Shown here: positions 1-14,277 of the stretch, one piece after another
Layout of the letters: every line of letters starts with the position of its first letter
How positions within the stretch are numbered: the stretch's first letter is position 1
Origin: Massilia oculi
GTDB taxonomy: Bacteria > Pseudomonadota > Gammaproteobacteria > Burkholderiales > Burkholderiaceae_D
Assembly (NCBI RefSeq): GCF_003143515.1
Contig: NZ_CP029343.1
Span: 2,666,001 to 2,730,000, forward strand
Reading direction: 5' to 3'
Length of the DNA: 64,000 nucleotides
Position numbers and translations under genes: made by a program
The notes under the pieces: generated by a model
Database searches by the model: none
What the model was told of the DNA's origin: nothing
Seen by the model: only the letters and a program-made list of their open reading frames with translations

Positions 1-1791
1 GTGCGCGATACCGCGCGCGGCGCCGCCACCATGGCGGCCCTGCTCGAAACGGCGCGCTCCCTGCGCGCTGCGCCGCCCGCCAACGACGTCGTGCTGCTGT
101 TCGCCGACGGCCACCACATCGGCGCGCTGGGCGCCAAGGGCTTCGCCGAACAGCATCCACTGGCCGCCACCATCGGCCTGGCGCTCAAGTTCGATCCGGC
201 CGGCGATGCGGGACTGCGCCTGGTCGAGACCAGCGGCGCGGGCGGCGCCGCGCTGGCCGGCTGGATGCGCGCCGCGCCCGAGTTGCGCGGCTCTTCGCTC
301 GAGACGACCCTGGCGCGCATGCTGAACGACGCGCCACACGTCGGTCCGCTGGCGGCGCTCGATGCGCCGGTGCTGCTGTTCGCCGGCGGCGAGCACGATC
401 CGCGGCAGCTGGGCGACGCGATGCTGCGCCTGGCGCAGGCCTACGGCGACACGCCTCTCACGCGCGGGACGCAGGCGGCCGCCGCCTATTTCTCGCTGCC
501 CGTCGTGGGCCTGGTCCAGCACGCGGCCTGGCTCGCCTGGGCGCCGGCGATCCTGTCCTGCCTGATGCTGGGATTCGCCTGGCGCCGCCAGTTCGGCGCG
601 GATGGCGCGGTCGAGGCGGCGCAGGGCGTGTTCGGCGTGTGCTTCCTGCTGCTCGTGGTGCGCGTCGGCAGCTGGACCTGGCGCGAAGAGATTGCCGCCG
701 CCGGTCTCGCGGGCGAGCAGCGCCTGCCGCTGGTGGTGTTGGTCGTGGCAAGCTGCGTCTTCGTCGCGGGGCTGTATCTGTTCCGGCGCAGCGTCGGCGC
801 CGCGGCGATGGTGCTCGGCGCGCTGGCCTGGCCTGCGCTGACGCTGCTGCTTGTCATCGTCTTCTTGCCCGGCGCCGCCTACGTGCTGGCCTGGCCGCTG
901 GCGGCGGCGCTGGCCGCCTTCCTGGTCCTGCAGTCGCGCTGGGGCCAGCGCCCGGCCTTCGCCCCGCGGCTGCTGGTATTGGTGGCCGGCCTGGCGCCGG
1001 CCGCGGCGCTGTTTCCGCCGGCGCTGCGCGATGCCTGGCTGCTGCTCGCGCCGCACCACATGTACCTGCCGCCGATGCTGATGGCGCTGCCGATGCTGTG
1101 CTTCGCCAGCCTGCTGCTGGTGCTGTCCATCGCGCCGACCGTCGGCGCCATGCTGGCGCTGCTGGCCGCAAGCTGCTTCGTCCTGCCGGGACAGGCGGCG
1201 CCGCGCGCCACTCTGGCACCCGCATCCGATGGCCTCGAACGCCTGGTCTACTACAAGGACGCGAACACCTGGCGCGCGTACTGGCTGCTGCCGGAGCAGC
1301 CTCTCGACGACTGGCGCCGCCAGCTGTTCCCCGGCCGGCAGCCGACCATCTTCGTCGAAGTCTTCGGCTGGAACAGCCCGCGCCAATGGTATGCCGAAGC
1401 GCCGCGCGAGGATGCGATCGCCTTCCCAGAATGCTTCGCCCTGCTCAACACCGTTGGCAAGGTGCGACGCGGCACGTTCACTGTGCGTTCGAAGAATCGC
1501 GCGCCGCACATCGAGCTGCGCATGTCGGGCGCCAAGGCGCTGCGCTCGCGGCTCGACGGCGTGCCGCTCACGTCGAAGGAGGCGCCGTGGCTGCTGTCGC
1601 TGTACGGGATGGAAGACCGGGTGCTGCACTTCGAGATCGAGAGCGCGCCCGATGAGATTTTCGCGATCACCGTGCAGGAGCGCATGCCCGGCCTGCCCCA
1701 GCACCTGCTACCGTCGCGCGACGAAGACGCCCCGTATTTACGGGAACAATCGGGAATGACGATGTCCACCGATATCCTGCGATTTTATTGA
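1..1791 (+). CDS. M28-like membrane peptidase, 5' end outside the window, probably inactive
   Basis: The frame is open from the first base to a TGA at 1789-1791, so the true start lies upstream. The first ~110 residues look like the end of an M28 aminopeptidase domain: a buried strand, then ADGHHIGALGAKGF, then a LKFDPAGDAG segment. About eight hydrophobic segments follow (roughly residues 170-400) and then a ~190-residue soluble C-terminal domain, the layout of membrane M28 proteins of the FXNA/Pff1 kind. In active M28 enzymes the equivalent motif is DGEE, supplying the general base and a zinc ligand. Here codons 38-39 (bases 112-117) read CAC CAC, His-His, so peptidase activity is doubtful. 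A second, apparently intact M28 gene starts 71 bases downstream on the same strand. The family call is fairly secure; function is unknown. Confidence 0.8.
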   Translation: MRDTARGAATMAALLETARSLRAAPPANDVVLLFADGHHIGALGAKGFAEQHPLAATIGLALKFDPAGDAGLRLVETSGAGGAALAGWMRAAPELRGSSLETTLARMLNDAPHVGPLAALDAPVLLFAGGEHDPRQLGDAMLRLAQAYGDTPLTRGTQAAAAYFSLPVVGLVQHAAWLAWAPAILSCLMLGFAWRRQFGADGAVEAAQGVFGVCFLLLVVRVGSWTWREEIAAAGLAGEQRLPLVVLVVASCVFVAGLYLFRRSVGAAAMVLGALAWPALTLLLVIVFLPGAAYVLAWPLAAALAAFLVLQSRWGQRPAFAPRLLVLVAGLAPAAALFPPALRDAWLLLAPHHMYLPPMLMALPMLCFASLLLVLSIAPTVGAMLALLAASCFVLPGQAAPRATLAPASDGLERLVYYKDANTWRAYWLLPEQPLDDWRRQLFPGRQPTIFVEVFGWNSPRQWYAEAPREDAIAFPECFALLNTVGKVRRGTFTVRSKNRAPHIELRMSGAKALRSRLDGVPLTSKEAPWLLSLYGMEDRVLHFEIESAPDEIFAITVQERMPGLPQHLLPSRDEDAPYLREQSGMTMSTDILRFY

Positions 1792-1862
1792 AGACTTGTC
1801 ATAGAATGTTCCGCGCACGCCACGAACGTGCCCTTCCCGATCAACTCAAGTCGCAGGATTTC

Positions 1863-3485
1863 ATGTACAAGATCGTCTCTTCCCTCGTCCTCACCGCCGT
1901 CGCCGGCAGCCTGGCGCTGGCCTATCCGGCCCACGCACAAGCTCAAACCGTCCAGGAAGCGCCGCTGCGCGCGCACCTGGCCCACCTGTCCGACGACGCC
2001 ATGGAAGGCCGCGGCACCGGCCAGCGCGGCGGCGAACTGACCGTCGCCTACCTCGAGGCGCAGGCGAAGGCCGCCGGCCTGAAGCCGGCCAACGGCAACA
2101 GCTTCCGCCAGGCGGTCAAGATCGCCGGCGTGCGTTCGCTGCCGGCCAAGAGCGACATCGCCATCACCGCCGGCGGCAAGGCGCTGCCGCTGCAGTTCGG
2201 CGCTGACTGGGTCTGGGGGCCGGGCGACGGCAAGGCCGAGCACAAGCTGGACGCCGACCTGGTCTTCGTCGGCTACGGCACCGTGGCGCCGGAAGAAGGC
2301 GGCTGGAACGACTTCAAGGGCATGAACCTGAAGGGCAAGGTGCTGGTGATGATGGTGAACGACCCGTTGCCGACCGCCGCGGAACCGAACCGCTTCAACG
2401 GCGAAGGCCTGACCTATTACGGCCGCTGGACCTATAAATTCGAGGAAGCGGCGCGCCAGGGCGCGGCCGGCGCCATCCTGATCCACACCGACAAGTCGGC
2501 CTCGTACGGCTGGAGCGTGGTGCAGAACAGCTGGGCCAACGCCGAGCGCTTCCAGCTCACCGAAGGTAAAGTGGGCACTGGGGTGCAGGGCTGGATGACC
2601 GATGACACCGCGCGCAAGGTGTTCACCGCCGCCGGCCAGGACCTGGATAAACTGCGCGCCGCCGCCGAAGACAAGAACTTCAAGCCGGTGACCCTGAAGG
2701 CCCGCCTGAAGGGCACGGCGCGCGCGGAAGTGCGCAAGCTCGAGGAGTTCAACGTGGCCGGCGTCGTGCCGGGCACCGACCCAAAACTCAAGGACGAAGT
2801 GGTGATCTACAGCGCGCACTGGGATCACATGGGCAAGCAGGGTACCGAGGGCGACACCATCTTCAACGGCGCGGTCGACAACGCCTCGGGCACCGGCGCG
2901 CTGCTGGCGATGGCGGAGCAAGCCGTCAAGCACCCGGCCAAGCGCAGCCAGATGTTCCTGTGGGTGGCCGCCGAAGAGCAAGGCCTGCTGGGCAGCGCCG
3001 CCTACGTCGCCAAGCCGCTGTGGCCGATCGAGAAGACCGCCGCCAACCTGAACCTGGACAGCCTGAACTGGGTGGGCCTGGTGAAGGACGTCAGCGTGCC
3101 GGGCAGCGAGCGCACCGAACTGGGCGCGATGGCCGCCGCCACCGCCCAGGCCATGGGCCTGACCGTGGCTCCAGCCAAGCCTGACCTCGCCGGCGGCTAC
3201 TTCCGCAGCGACCACTTCAGCTTCGCCAAGGCCGGCGTGCCGGCGTTCTCGGTGGGCGCGGGCCGCAGCTGGGTCAAGGACGTCGAAGCCAACAACGCCA
3301 AGGCCGCGACCTACCGCGACAAGTACCACCAGGCGTCGGACGAATACGATCCGAGCTGGGACCTGTCGGGTATGGTGCAGCAGGCGCAGTACACGCTGAA
3401 CCTGGGCCGCGCAGTGGCCGACGCGCCGAAGATGCCGGCGTGGAAGGAAGGCGATCCGTTCGGCAAGGCGCGCGCAGCGAAGTAA
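1863..3485 (+). CDS. Secreted M28 family zinc aminopeptidase with PA domain
   Basis: A 540-residue protein starting at ATG 1863, where a typical signal peptide begins (MYKIVSSLVLTAVAGSLALA, cleaved near AHA-QA). The in-frame start at 1788 would put 25 polar residues in front of it and is rejected. Residues ~100-260 resemble a protease-associated (PA) insert, and the M28 core follows. The usual zinc and catalytic residues are present: H319 in SAHWDH, D339 in VDNASG, E371/E372 in AAEEQGLLGS, D399 in NLDS and H451 in SDHFSF. It is expected to trim N-terminal residues from peptides in the periplasm or outside the cell. It follows another M28-like gene and is followed by an inverted pair of palindromic repeats that may end the transcript. 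Confidence 0.9.
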   Translation: MYKIVSSLVLTAVAGSLALAYPAHAQAQTVQEAPLRAHLAHLSDDAMEGRGTGQRGGELTVAYLEAQAKAAGLKPANGNSFRQAVKIAGVRSLPAKSDIAITAGGKALPLQFGADWVWGPGDGKAEHKLDADLVFVGYGTVAPEEGGWNDFKGMNLKGKVLVMMVNDPLPTAAEPNRFNGEGLTYYGRWTYKFEEAARQGAAGAILIHTDKSASYGWSVVQNSWANAERFQLTEGKVGTGVQGWMTDDTARKVFTAAGQDLDKLRAAAEDKNFKPVTLKARLKGTARAEVRKLEEFNVAGVVPGTDPKLKDEVVIYSAHWDHMGKQGTEGDTIFNGAVDNASGTGALLAMAEQAVKHPAKRSQMFLWVAAEEQGLLGSAAYVAKPLWPIEKTAANLNLDSLNWVGLVKDVSVPGSERTELGAMAAATAQAMGLTVAPAKPDLAGGYFRSDHFSFAKAGVPAFSVGAGRSWVKDVEANNAKAATYRDKYHQASDEYDPSWDLSGMVQQAQYTLNLGRAVADAPKMPAWKEGDPFGKARAAK

Positions 3486-3523
3486 TCGCACCCGCCAGGC
3501 TTCAGGTTTAGTTAGCAGTACCA

Positions 3524-3609
3524 CGTCGTTCCCGCGCAGGCGGGAACCCAGGTTGTTCGCGTTACGATAACGCTGGCACACTTGGGTTCCCGCCTCCGCG
3601 GGAACGACG
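3524..3609. repeat. Inverted pair of REP-like palindromes
   Basis: Two 29-base units face each other, at 3524-3552 and 3581-3609. Each has the core GTTCCCGC-N3-GCGGGAAC, and the second is the reverse complement of the first apart from two bases. The pair can fold into one long hairpin around a 28-base spacer. It lies between the M28 peptidase and the hydrolase. The same unit recurs at 9739-9816, 15519-15547, 19911-20019 and 55078-55103. Confidence 0.85.
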
Positions 3610-3654
3610 CGTTTGGGTCAACGATTTCCCATCCACTGACGAGAGAGGCGAACG

Positions 3655-4503
3655 ATGCGCGAAGAAGACCTGGTGCTCGGCGACGGGCGCACGCTGCACT
3701 TCTACGACCTGGCGCCACCCGGCGAGCAGGAGCTGGCAGTGTTCTGGCACCACGGCACGCCGAACATCGGCCGCCCGCCCGAGCCGCTGTTCGCGCTCGC
3801 GGATGAGCTGGGCATTCGCTTGATCGGCTACGACCGCCCGGCTTATGGCGGCTCGTCGGAACGCAGCGGGCGCGACGTCGCCTCGGCGGCCTTCGATGTC
3901 GAGCGCATCGCCGACCGGCTGGGCGTCAAGCGCTTCGCGGTGATGGGACATTCAGGTGGCGGACCGCATGCGCTGGCTTGCGCCGCCCTGCTGCCCGAGC
4001 GGGTGGTGGGCGCGGTCAGCATCGCGGGCCTGGCGCCGCCCGACGCGCAGGGACTCGACTGGTTCAAAGGCATGGGCGCCTACGGGGCGGCGGCGCTGCG
4101 TGCGGCGGCGCAGGGGCGCGCGGCCAAGGCATACCATGAGGCGCTCGGGCTCGAATTCGACCGGGAGATGTTTACGCCCGAGGATTGGGAGGCGCTGGCG
4201 GGGCCGTGGTCATGGTTCGACAGCGTGGTGGGACCGGCGGTGGCCAAGGGGCTTGACGGCTTGATCGACGACGATATCGCCTATGTGACGCCGTGGGGCT
4301 TCGATTGCACGCGCATCGCCTGTCCGGTGCTGTTCGTGCATGGGGTCCAGGATCGCGTGGTGCCGGCGTCGCACAGCGAGTGGCTGGCGCATCACTGCCG
4401 CTCGGCCGAGCTGTGGCAGCGGCCGGACGATGGACATATCTCGGTGATGAACTATGCCGCGTCGAGCCTAGTATGGCTGCGCGGGCAGGTGCGCGCGGAT
4501 TGA
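3655..4503 (+). CDS. Alpha/beta hydrolase
   Basis: A 282-residue protein with no signal peptide, so probably cytoplasmic. It has the alpha/beta-hydrolase elements in order: an oxyanion-type HHGTP near residue 33, the nucleophile elbow GHSGGG with S100, the acid D233 in VHGVQDRVVP, and H261 in DDGHISV. A purine-rich GAGAGAGG lies 6 bases before ATG 3655. The substrate cannot be read from the sequence; lipases, esterases and haloalkane- or epoxide-type hydrolases share this fold. It ends 51 bases from the convergent sodC gene and stands alone, separated from the upstream peptidase by a repeat pair. Confidence 0.88.
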   Translation: MREEDLVLGDGRTLHFYDLAPPGEQELAVFWHHGTPNIGRPPEPLFALADELGIRLIGYDRPAYGGSSERSGRDVASAAFDVERIADRLGVKRFAVMGHSGGGPHALACAALLPERVVGAVSIAGLAPPDAQGLDWFKGMGAYGAAALRAAAQGRAAKAYHEALGLEFDREMFTPEDWEALAGPWSWFDSVVGPAVAKGLDGLIDDDIAYVTPWGFDCTRIACPVLFVHGVQDRVVPASHSEWLAHHCRSAELWQRPDDGHISVMNYAASSLVWLRGQVRAD

Positions 4504-4554
4504 TCGCGGACGGCGCGCCATGCGCTGCCATCCGCTTTCAGTGTGGGTCGAGGC

Positions 4555-5076
4555 TTACTGGATCACGCCGCAAGCCATGCGGCCGCCTCCGCCACCCAGC
4601 GGCGCCGGGTGATCGGAGTGGTTGTCACCGCCGACGTGGACCATCAGGGCCTTGCCCTTAATGTCCGACATCTTCAGACGTGGCGCCAGGACCGGGTTGG
4701 TGGCCATGCCCTTGGCATCCACCGTCAGCGCCGGCAGGTCGCCCAGGTGGCCATCGCCCCACGGGGTGCCGTGCTTGTTGGTCTTGGCTGGATCGAGATG
4801 GCCACCCGCCGCGCCGGCCGGGACGGTCTTGCCGTCGGCCTGGTTCGGCGCGCAGCTGCCGTTGGCGTGGATGTGGAAGCCGTGCAGGCCCGGGGTCAGA
4901 TCCTTCAGATCCGGCGTGAGCACGACGCCATACTTGGTTTCGCTGAGCTTGACGGTGCCCACGCTGGCGCCATCGCCTTTGTCGGTGGCCAGCTTGAGAG
5001 TCACGGTGTTATCGGCGGCACTGGCGGCAGCGCATACTGCGCTCAGCAGGACGGCGCTCATCCATCGCATTTTCAT
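4555..5076 (-). CDS. sodC: Superoxide dismutase [Cu-Zn], periplasmic
   Basis: A 173-residue protein with a cleavable signal peptide ending ASA-AD. It carries the Cu,Zn-SOD signatures [10 protein letters not shown] (copper ligands, first disulfide cysteine), a GGHLDP zinc-loop segment, HLGDLPAL, and a closing [12 protein letters not shown] with the second cysteine. It should dismutate superoxide in the periplasm. ATG 5076 is preferred over the in-frame ATG at 5070 because an AGGAG (5083-5087 on the complement) is spaced correctly. It is convergent with the hydrolase gene and appears monocistronic. Confidence 0.95.
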   Translation of the reverse strand: MKMRWMSAVLLSAVCAAASAADNTVTLKLATDKGDGASVGTVKLSETKYGVVLTPDLKDLTPGLHGFHIHANGSCAPNQADGKTVPAGAAGGHLDPAKTNKHGTPWGDGHLGDLPALTVDAKGMATNPVLAPRLKMSDIKGKALMVHVGGDNHSDHPAPLGGGGGRMACGVIQ

Positions 5077-5343
5077 TGTTTGCTCCTTCGAAGATATCTA
5101 TAGGATAGTAAAAAGCCAATCCAGTGTAGACCAATCCCATGCATTGGCGCGTCCTGCTGACTTGGGTATTACTGGCGGCAGCGGTTCTGTTCGGGTTCGT
5201 CTAATGCTACCGGGATACAGGAGTTACGTGGCGCCACAGTGATTGGATGCAATCGAATACGACGCAAGTGCGCACGTTCAAGGCGGAGCAGATTACAGCA
5301 CACCGCGCGTCTTCCTGACGAGCAGCATTACGAACCCATCAGG
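5077..5343. other. Intergenic region between sodC and the rpoC terminator
   Basis: This stretch of about 270 bases holds no convincing gene. Near sodC it carries that gene's ribosome-binding site and an AT-rich stretch (5095-5115) where its promoter could lie. A 21-codon reading frame at 5139-5204 (+) encodes one hydrophobic segment (MHWRVLLTWVLLAAAVLFGF) but has no Shine-Dalgarno sequence. I note it only as a possible membrane micro-protein. Confidence 0.4.
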
Positions 5344-5344
5344 C

Positions 5345-5372
5345 AAAAAAAACGGCACCCCTCAGGGTGCCG
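5345..5372 (-). terminator. Rho-independent terminator of the rpoBC operon
   Basis: An 8-bp stem (CGGCACCC / GGGTGCCG, 5353-5372) with a CTCA loop is followed, on the minus strand, by eight consecutive U residues (5345-5352). It starts 22 bases after the rpoC stop codon and is a textbook intrinsic terminator for the ribosomal-protein/RNA-polymerase operon. Confidence 0.93.
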
Positions 5373-5394
5373 CTTTCACTAACAACTTACGCGA

Positions 5395-8300
5395 TCACTC
5401 GCCGTCGTTATGCTGCTCAGCCGAAGCCTGTGCAGTCTGCTGGTCTTCCATCGCCTGCAGCTCTGCAGCCATATTGGCCTTCTCTTGCTGCAGCAGTGCC
5501 TGACGCTCTTCCGCTTCCCACACTTCCTTCTCCTTGCGGGCGCGGTGGAATGCCAGACCGGTACCGCCAGGGATCAGGCGGCCGACGATGACGTTCTCTT
5601 TCAGGCCGCGCAGACCGTCGCGCTTGCCCATGATCGCCGCTTCGGTCAGCACGCGGGTGGTTTCCTGGAACGATGCGGCCGAGATGAACGAATCGGTCGA
5701 CAGCGATGCCTTGGTAATACCCAGCAGCACGTTTTCGTACTGCGCCGGCAGCTTGCCGATTGCGTTCACGCGGTCGTTTTCTTCCAGCAGTTCCGAACGC
5801 TCCACCTGCTCGCCGACGATGTAGTCGGTGTCGCCTGCTTCGGTGATCTGAACACGACGAAGCATCTGGCGAACGATCACCTCGATGTGCTTGTCGTTGA
5901 TCTTCACGCCCTGCAGACGGTACACGTCCTGCACTTCGTCCACGATGTAGCGGGCCAGCGCTTCGATGCCCAGCAGGCGCAGGATGTCTTGCGGATCGGC
6001 CGGGCCGTCCACGATCATCTCGCCCTTGTTCACCACCTGGCCGTCGTGCACCAGCACTTGCTTGTCCTTGGTGATCAGGAACTCGTGCTTGTTGCCGTCC
6101 ATGTCGGTGATTTCCAGGCGCTGCTTGCCCTTGGTCTCTTTACCGAACGCCACGGTACCGGTGACTTCCGCCAGCATGCCCGCGTCTTTCGGCGAACGTG
6201 CTTCGAACAGTTCGGCAACGCGCGGCAGACCACCGGTAATGTCGCGGGTCTTCTGCGATTCGGTCGGGATACGTGCCAGCACTTCACCCACGGTCGCTTG
6301 CTGACCGTCCTTGACCATGATCAGCGCGCCGACCTGGAAGCCGATCGTCACGGCGTGTTCGGTGCCGGCGATCTTCACTTCCTGGCCTTCTTCGTTCAGC
6401 AGCTTGACCTGCGGACGCAGCACCTTGCCCGAACCACGACGCTTCGGATCGATTGCCACCAGGGTCGACAGACCGGTCACTTCATCGACCTGACGGGCGA
6501 CGGTGACGCCTTCTTCGACGTTCTCGAAGCGGATCGTACCGGCGTACTCGGTGATGATCGGACGGGTCAGCGGATCCCAGGTCGCCAGGGCGGTGCCGGC
6601 CTTGACAGCCTGGCCATCCTTGACGATCAGGGTCGCACCGTACGGCACCTTGTGACGCTCGCGCTCACGGCCGTGGTCGTCGGTGATCAGCACTTCGCCC
6701 GAACGGGTAATGACGATCTGCGCGCCCTTGCCGTTGGTGACGTAACGCATGGTCGCGGTGAAGCGGACCGTACCGTTCGACTTGGCTTCGACCGACGAGG
6801 CCACTGCCGCGCGCGATGCCGCACCACCGATGTGGAAGGTACGCATGGTCAGCTGGGTACCCGGCTCACCGATCGACTGCGCTGCCACCACACCGACTGC
6901 TTCGCCGCTGTTGACCAGCATGCCGCGGCCCAGGTCGCGGCCGTAGCACTTGGCGCACAGGCCGAAGCGCGTGTCGCAGTTCAGCGGGGTGCGGACCTTC
7001 ACTTCGTCGATGCCGACGCGTTCGATCTCTTCAACCATGTCTTCGTCCAGCAGCGTGCCGGCTTCGTACAGGGTTTCCTGGGTTTCAGGGTTGACGACGT
7101 CGGTGCCTGCCACGCGGCCGAGGATACGGTCGCGCAGGGCTTCGATGACTTCACCGCCTTCGACCAGCGCCTTCATGTGGGTGCCGTTGCTGGTGCCGCA
7201 ATCGTCTTCGATCACCACCAGGTCTTGCGTCACGTCCACCAGACGACGGGTCAGGTAACCCGAGTTCGCGGTCTTCAGTGCCGTATCCGCCAGACCTTTA
7301 CGAGCGCCGTGGGTCGAGATGAAGTACTGCAGAACGTTCAGGCCTTCGCGGAAGTTCGCGGTAATCGGCGTTTCGATAATCGAACCGTCCGGTTTCGCCA
7401 TCAGACCACGCATACCCGCCAGCTGGCGGATCTGGGCTGCCGAACCACGGGCGCCCGAGTCGGCCATCATGTAAATCGCGTTGAACGATTCCTGGGTGCC
7501 TTCGGTGCCGTCGCGCTTGGTGACCGGCTCGATCTTGAGCTGGTCCATCATCGCCTTGCCGACTTCATCCGAGGTCTTGCCCCAGATGTCGACGACCTTG
7601 TTGTAACGCTCGCCGGCGGTGACCAGACCCGAGGCGTACTGCTGCTCGATCTGTTTCACTTCGGCTTCGGCGGTCGCGATCATGCCCTTCTTGACGTCCG
7701 GGATCAGCATGTCGTCGACGGCGATCGAGATGCCGGCGCGGGTCGCCAGGCGGAAGCCCGACTGCATCAGCTTGTCCGCGAAGACGACGGTCGCACGCAG
7801 GCCGCACTTGCGGAACGACGTGTTGATCAGCTTCGAGATTTCCTTCTTCTTCAGCGCGCGGTTCAGCACCGAGAACGGCAGGCCTTTCGGCAGGATCTCG
7901 GACAGGATCGCACGGCCAACGGTGGTCTCGTAGCGGGTCAGGGTCTGGTCGAAGCCGCCTTCGGCGTTTTTCGGGAACTCGACGATACGCACGGTGATGC
8001 GGGTCGCCAGCTCGACTTCCTTGTTGTCGTACGCGCGGATGACTTCCGACACGTCCGGGAACATCATGCCTTCGCCCTTGGCGTTGATCGCCTCGCGGGT
8101 CGCGTAGTACAGACCCAGCACGATATCCTGCGACGGCACGATCGACGGTTCGCCGTTCGACGGGAACAGGATGTTGTTCGACGCCAGCATCAGCGTACGC
8201 GCTTCCATCTGCGCTTCGATCGACAGCGGCACGTGGACCGCCATCTGGTCACCGTCGAAGTCGGCGTTGAACGCCGCGCAGACCAGCGGGTGCAGCTGGA

Positions 8301-9639
8301 TCGCCTTGCCTTCGATCAGGACCGGCTCGAACGCCTGGATACCGAGACGGTGCAGCGTAGGCGCACGGTTCAGCATGACCGGGTGTTCTTTGATGACTTC
8401 TTCCAGGATGTCCCAGACCACCGGCTCTTGCACTTCGACCAGCTTCTTCGCGGCCTTGATGGTGGTCGCGAGACCCATCAGTTCCAGCTTGTTGAAGATG
8501 AACGGCTTGAACAGCTCGAGGGCCATCAGCTTCGGCAGACCGCACTGGTGCAGTTTCAGCTGTGGACCCACCACGATGACCGAACGGCCCGAGTAGTCGA
8601 CGCGCTTGCCCAGCAAGTTCTGACGGAAACGACCGCCCTTACCCTTGATCATTTCGGCCAGCGACTTCAGCGGACGCTTGTTGGCGCCGGTCATCGCTTT
8701 GCCGCGACGGCCGTTGTCCAGCAGCGAGTCGACCGCTTCCTGCAGCATGCGCTTTTCGTTACGCGTAATGATCTCTGGTGCGCGCAGTTCCATCAGGCGC
8801 TTCAGGCGGTTATTACGGTTGATGACGCGGCGGTACAGGTCGTTCAGGTCCGACGTGGCGAAACGGCCGCCGTCCAGCGGGACGAGCGGACGCAGCTCTG
8901 GCGGCAGGACCGGCAGAACTTCCATGATCATCCATTCAGGCTTGATGCCCGAACGCTGGAACGCCTCGAGCACTTTCAGGCGCTTGGCGTATTTCTTGAT
9001 CTTGGCTTCGGATTTCGACTCTTTCAGTTCCACGCGCAGGGCTTCGGCATCGCGGTGGATGTCGATCGAGCGCAGCAGTTCACGGATACCTTCGGCGCCC
9101 ATGAATGCGGTGAAGTCGTCGCCGTACTCTTCGTACTTGGCGGCGTAGTCGTCTTCCGACATGATCTGGCTCTTCTTGAGCGGGGTCATGCCAGGATCGG
9201 TGACGACGTATGCTTCGAAGTACAGCACGCGTTCGATATCGCGCAGGGTCATGTCCAGGACCATGCCCAGACGCGACGGCAGCGACTTCAGGAACCAGAT
9301 GTGAGCGACCGGCGACGCCAGTTCGATGTGGCCCATGCGCTCGCGGCGCACTTTAGCCAGGGTGACTTCGACGCCGCACTTCTCGCAGATCACACCGCGG
9401 TGCTTCAGGCGCTTGTACTTGCCGCACAGGCATTCGTAGTCCTTGATCGGGCCAAAGATCTTGGCGCAGAACAGGCCGTCACGCTCAGGCTTGAACGTAC
9501 GGTAGTTGATGGTTTCCGGCTTCTTGACTTCGCCGAACGACCACGAACGGATTTTTTCAGGCGACGCCAGGCCAATCTTGATGGCGTCGAAACTTTCGTT
9601 TTGCTGAACTTGCTTGAATAGATCGAGCAGTGCTTTCAT
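5395..9639 (-). CDS. rpoC: DNA-directed RNA polymerase subunit beta'
   Basis: A 1414-residue protein matching bacterial beta' in length and order. It has the N-terminal zinc finger (CLCGKYK ... CEKCGVEV, residues ~70-90), the catalytic [12 protein letters not shown] loop holding the active-site Mg with three aspartates (~residue 460), the second zinc site ([13 protein letters not shown]), and the trigger-loop/jaw regions. It is the catalytic half of RNA polymerase with rpoB. ATG 9639 is preceded by GGAG. It is the last gene of the operon and is followed by an intrinsic terminator. The 228-base gap to rpoB contains an inverted REP-like pair. Confidence 0.99.
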   Translation of the reverse strand: MKALLDLFKQVQQNESFDAIKIGLASPEKIRSWSFGEVKKPETINYRTFKPERDGLFCAKIFGPIKDYECLCGKYKRLKHRGVICEKCGVEVTLAKVRRERMGHIELASPVAHIWFLKSLPSRLGMVLDMTLRDIERVLYFEAYVVTDPGMTPLKKSQIMSEDDYAAKYEEYGDDFTAFMGAEGIRELLRSIDIHRDAEALRVELKESKSEAKIKKYAKRLKVLEAFQRSGIKPEWMIMEVLPVLPPELRPLVPLDGGRFATSDLNDLYRRVINRNNRLKRLMELRAPEIITRNEKRMLQEAVDSLLDNGRRGKAMTGANKRPLKSLAEMIKGKGGRFRQNLLGKRVDYSGRSVIVVGPQLKLHQCGLPKLMALELFKPFIFNKLELMGLATTIKAAKKLVEVQEPVVWDILEEVIKEHPVMLNRAPTLHRLGIQAFEPVLIEGKAIQLHPLVCAAFNADFDGDQMAVHVPLSIEAQMEARTLMLASNNILFPSNGEPSIVPSQDIVLGLYYATREAINAKGEGMMFPDVSEVIRAYDNKEVELATRITVRIVEFPKNAEGGFDQTLTRYETTVGRAILSEILPKGLPFSVLNRALKKKEISKLINTSFRKCGLRATVVFADKLMQSGFRLATRAGISIAVDDMLIPDVKKGMIATAEAEVKQIEQQYASGLVTAGERYNKVVDIWGKTSDEVGKAMMDQLKIEPVTKRDGTEGTQESFNAIYMMADSGARGSAAQIRQLAGMRGLMAKPDGSIIETPITANFREGLNVLQYFISTHGARKGLADTALKTANSGYLTRRLVDVTQDLVVIEDDCGTSNGTHMKALVEGGEVIEALRDRILGRVAGTDVVNPETQETLYEAGTLLDEDMVEEIERVGIDEVKVRTPLNCDTRFGLCAKCYGRDLGRGMLVNSGEAVGVVAAQSIGEPGTQLTMRTFHIGGAASRAAVASSVEAKSNGTVRFTATMRYVTNGKGAQIVITRSGEVLITDDHGRERERHKVPYGATLIVKDGQAVKAGTALATWDPLTRPIITEYAGTIRFENVEEGVTVARQVDEVTGLSTLVAIDPKRRGSGKVLRPQVKLLNEEGQEVKIAGTEHAVTIGFQVGALIMVKDGQQATVGEVLARIPTESQKTRDITGGLPRVAELFEARSPKDAGMLAEVTGTVAFGKETKGKQRLEITDMDGNKHEFLITKDKQVLVHDGQVVNKGEMIVDGPADPQDILRLLGIEALARYIVDEVQDVYRLQGVKINDKHIEVIVRQMLRRVQITEAGDTDYIVGEQVERSELLEENDRVNAIGKLPAQYENVLLGITKASLSTDSFISAASFQETTRVLTEAAIMGKRDGLRGLKENVIVGRLIPGGTGLAFHRARKEKEVWEAEERQALLQQEKANMAAELQAMEDQQTAQASAEQHNDGE

Positions 9640-9738
9640 GTATCACTCCAAAGGTGATTGATTCTGTACTGAATACTACTACCGCCAACTTCTCGCCGAT
9701 TTTCGCCGGCGTTTGCGCGTCCCGCCAACCCTTAAAAA

Positions 9739-9816
9739 CGTCATTCCCGCGCAGGCGGGAATCCAAGTTTGCCGGCAACTCACCGGGCTTAGGTTCCCGC
9801 CTGCGCGGGAACGACG
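9739..9816. repeat. Inverted pair of REP-like palindromes between rpoB and rpoC
   Basis: Two 29-base units at 9739-9767 (with ATTCCCGC and GGGAAT in place of GTTCCCGC and GGGAAC) and 9788-9816 lie in opposite orientation, 20 bases apart. Co-transcribed with rpoBC they would form a strong hairpin between the two cistrons. They belong to the same family as the pair at 3524-3609. Confidence 0.85.
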
Positions 9817-9867
9817 TTTCAAAGGCAGCAGGCCGGGCCCGAAGGCTGGCGGCCATGCTGGCCCTGC

Positions 9868-13977
<4,110 letters not shown>

Positions 13978-14277
13978 GGACACTCCGTGAGTGACAGAAA
14001 GGATGGAGAATTCAGGAATTGCCAGTGGCGAACGCCACTACCACACGCAAGCCCTGAAGTCTCTTACTCTTTCGCGCCAGATGAAAAGGACAAGCAAACT
14101 GCTGTGATACGATGCTGCTGAAACGGGGTACTACCAGTTCCCTGTCGTCAATTCAAAACTGACGTTTGCCGCAGGGACGACAAAAGAGCCAAAGCCGCAT
14201 CCCCTGCCTTCCGGCAGGTTTTGCAAGCTTTGACTCCCGCGCTGGGCACTGTGTTTCAAGCGCCCGGTGCTGATGTA
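13978..14277 (-). promoter_or_regulatory. rplL-rpoB intercistronic region with a hairpin
   Basis: This 300-base gap holds no gene. A short perfect hairpin (CCTGCC / GGCAGG, loop TTCC, 14203-14218) lies about 60 bases after the rplL stop. In enterobacteria the equivalent gap holds a partial terminator and an RNase III site that set the rplL:rpoB ratio. The hairpin here has no U-tract on the transcribed strand, so a processing or pausing role is only an inference. Confidence 0.4.

Noticed and set aside
1785..3581. A 598-codon frame antisense to the second M28 peptidase
   Set aside because: Opposite-strand shadow; the plus-strand gene has all catalytic residues and a signal peptide.
5243..5503. 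An 86-codon frame across the rpoC terminator
   Set aside because: It reads through the terminator hairpin and into the antisense of rpoC.
5410..9621. A 1403-codon open frame antisense to rpoC
   Set aside because: It is the mirror of rpoC codon bias in GC-rich DNA. The translation is His/Arg/Asp-rich low-quality sequence with no domain, and rpoC itself is certain.
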